From positions 62,001 to 126,000 of the forward strand of contig NZ_FNIR01000007.1 in assembly GCF_900103975.1 (NCBI RefSeq): a stretch of DNA of 64,000 nt. Direction: 5' to 3'. Positions 63,397 to 64,000 of the stretch are shown piece by piece; position 1 is the stretch's first letter, and each line of letters begins with the position of its first letter. A program made the position numbers and the translations under genes. The notes below the pieces were generated by a model. That model saw nothing but the letters and a program-made list of their open reading frames with translations. It had not been told where the DNA came from and made no database searches. This DNA comes from Klenkia soli. GTDB taxonomy: Bacteria > Actinomycetota > Actinomycetes > Mycobacteriales > Geodermatophilaceae.

Positions 63397-63828
63397 ATGG
63401 GCCCGATGCTGCTGACCGTCGTCCACCTGGTGCTCGTCGCGGCCTACGCCGGGTTCCAGTGGACCGTCCGCGTGCTCGTCTACCCCCAGTTCGCCGGCGT
63501 GGGGCCGGGCTTCGCGGCCTACGAGCGGGCCCACCAGCGCAGGGTCACCCGGGTGGTGGGGCCGCTGTTCGTCGGCCAGGGGGTCACCACGCTCTGGCTG
63601 CTGGTGCTGGTCCTGCGCGGCGAGGCCCCCGCCGGGCCGGTCGTGGTGGGCGCGGCCTGCCTGGCCGTCGTCCTGGGGGTGACCGCGCTGGGTGCGGTGC
63701 CCCTGCACCGGGTGCTGGACGCCGGCTGGGACGCCGCAGCCCACCGCAGGCTGCTGCGGGTGGACTCGGTGCGCGTCGCGGCCGCGTCGGCGGGCGTGCT
63801 GGCCGCCGCCTGGCTCGTGCTGGGCTGA
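63397..63828 (+). CDS. Small integral membrane protein of unknown function
   Basis: 143 residues with about four hydrophobic helices: LLTVVHLVLVAAYAGFQW, a GPLFVGQGVTTLWLLVLVLR segment, an AACLAVVLGVTALGAVPL segment and a C-terminal ASAGVLAAAWLVLG. A conserved-looking YPQF...AYERAHQRRVT loop follows helix 1. It resembles small DUF1772-like proteins, but I cannot name the family with confidence. The start is ATG 63397 or 63406. It is divergent from polA and beside a thioesterase. Confidence 0.75.
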   Translation: MGPMLLTVVHLVLVAAYAGFQWTVRVLVYPQFAGVGPGFAAYERAHQRRVTRVVGPLFVGQGVTTLWLLVLVLRGEAPAGPVVVGAACLAVVLGVTALGAVPLHRVLDAGWDAAAHRRLLRVDSVRVAAASAGVLAAAWLVLG

Positions 63829-63842
63829 GGCCCGACCACCGC

Positions 63843-63848
63843 TACCGT
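63843..63848 (+). promoter_or_regulatory. Putative -10 of the thioesterase gene, leaderless
   Basis: TACCGT ends 7 nt before GTG 63856, the same arrangement seen at rarA and polA. Confidence 0.45.
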
Positions 63849-63855
63849 CCCGCGG

Positions 63856-64000
63856 GTGAGCACTCCCCGCCCCGACTGGGCCCCCGCCGACCTGAGCCCG
63901 CTGGACGCCAAGCTCGGCATCGTCATCACCGACTACGACCCCGACCGGCTGGTGGCCACCATCCCGGTGGAGGGCAACCAGCAGCCCTTCGGCCTCCTCC
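63856..64000 (+). CDS. PaaI-type hotdog-fold thioesterase (partial)
   Basis: Only the first 48 codons are inside the window. The reading frame (LDAKLGIVITDYDPDRLVAT then VEGNQQPFGLL) ends just where the family's HGG motif should follow, which is typical of PaaI/DUF4442-like thioesterases that hydrolyse acyl-CoA. A thioesterase beside polA is common in actinobacteria. The start is GTG at 63856. Confidence 0.85.
   Translation, partial: MSTPRPDWAPADLSPLDAKLGIVITDYDPDRLVATIPVEGNQQPFGLL

Overview
This is a 64-kb stretch of chromosomal core genome from a very GC-rich actinobacterium. BldD, an SsgA-family protein, phosphatidylinositol (mannoside) synthesis genes and an RskA-type anti-sigma factor all point to Actinobacteria with complex development. 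Gene order closely parallels the mycobacterial blocks pyr, aro-efp-nusB, alaS-ruvX-mltG, hisS-relA-sec-ruv, pdx-pim-thrS and rpsA-coaE-polA. The overall flavour resembles Geodermatophilaceae (Blastococcus, Modestobacter, Geodermatophilus); that placement is an inference from recognition, not a computed result. No transposase, integrase, phage gene, CRISPR array or rRNA was seen.

Layout. 1-8.5 kb: minus-strand pyrimidine operon pyrR-pyrB-pyrC-carA-carB-pyrK-pyrD, preceded by a leader with a PyrR-type hairpin next to the ribosome binding site. 8.7-9.2 kb: bldD, ended by a strong shared terminator. 9.3-21.7 kb: a long minus-strand run that makes two small membrane or helical proteins, AlaRS, RuvX, MltG, the shikimate enzymes AroE/C/K/B/Q with a prepilin peptidase inserted, a Xaa-Pro peptidase, EF-P and NusB. 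21.8-26.3 kb: rarA, an aldo/keto reductase, and a PDDEXK-like gene bracketed by two related palindromic repeat elements, then a PLP aminotransferase. 26.4-31 kb: aspS, a second aldo/keto reductase, hisS and a glyoxalase-II-like hydrolase. 31.2-32.7 kb: two tandem exported cyclophilins. 32.8-41.8 kb: relA, apt, secF, secD, yajC, then ruvB, ruvA and ruvC with a LexA-type operator. 41.9-50.1 kb: yebC, pdxT, pdxS, a LemA-like protein, pimA, a PIM acyltransferase, pgsA, a HIT protein and thrS. 50.3-55.5 kb is the most accessory part: a DHFR-like reductase, an AraC remnant, four tRNA genes in two places, a PGPGW membrane protein, an anti-sigma/sigma pair, an SsgA-like gene, coaE and a small unknown protein. 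55.5-64 kb: a lipoprotein, rpsA with a structured leader, a methyltransferase, a CocE/NonD hydrolase, polA, a small membrane protein and a truncated PaaI-type thioesterase.

The genes are densely packed. Stop and start codons overlap as ATGA, GTGA or TGATG at more than twenty junctions, so translational coupling is likely through most operons. Several genes (rarA, the first cyclophilin, the LemA-like gene, polA, the thioesterase) have a -10-like hexamer 7-8 nt before the start codon and so look leaderless. I did not find a large undescribed multi-gene system. The best leads are the palindromic elements around the PDDEXK-like gene, the PyrR leader, the inverted tRNA-Val pair around the sigma region, and the small gene at 55.2 kb.
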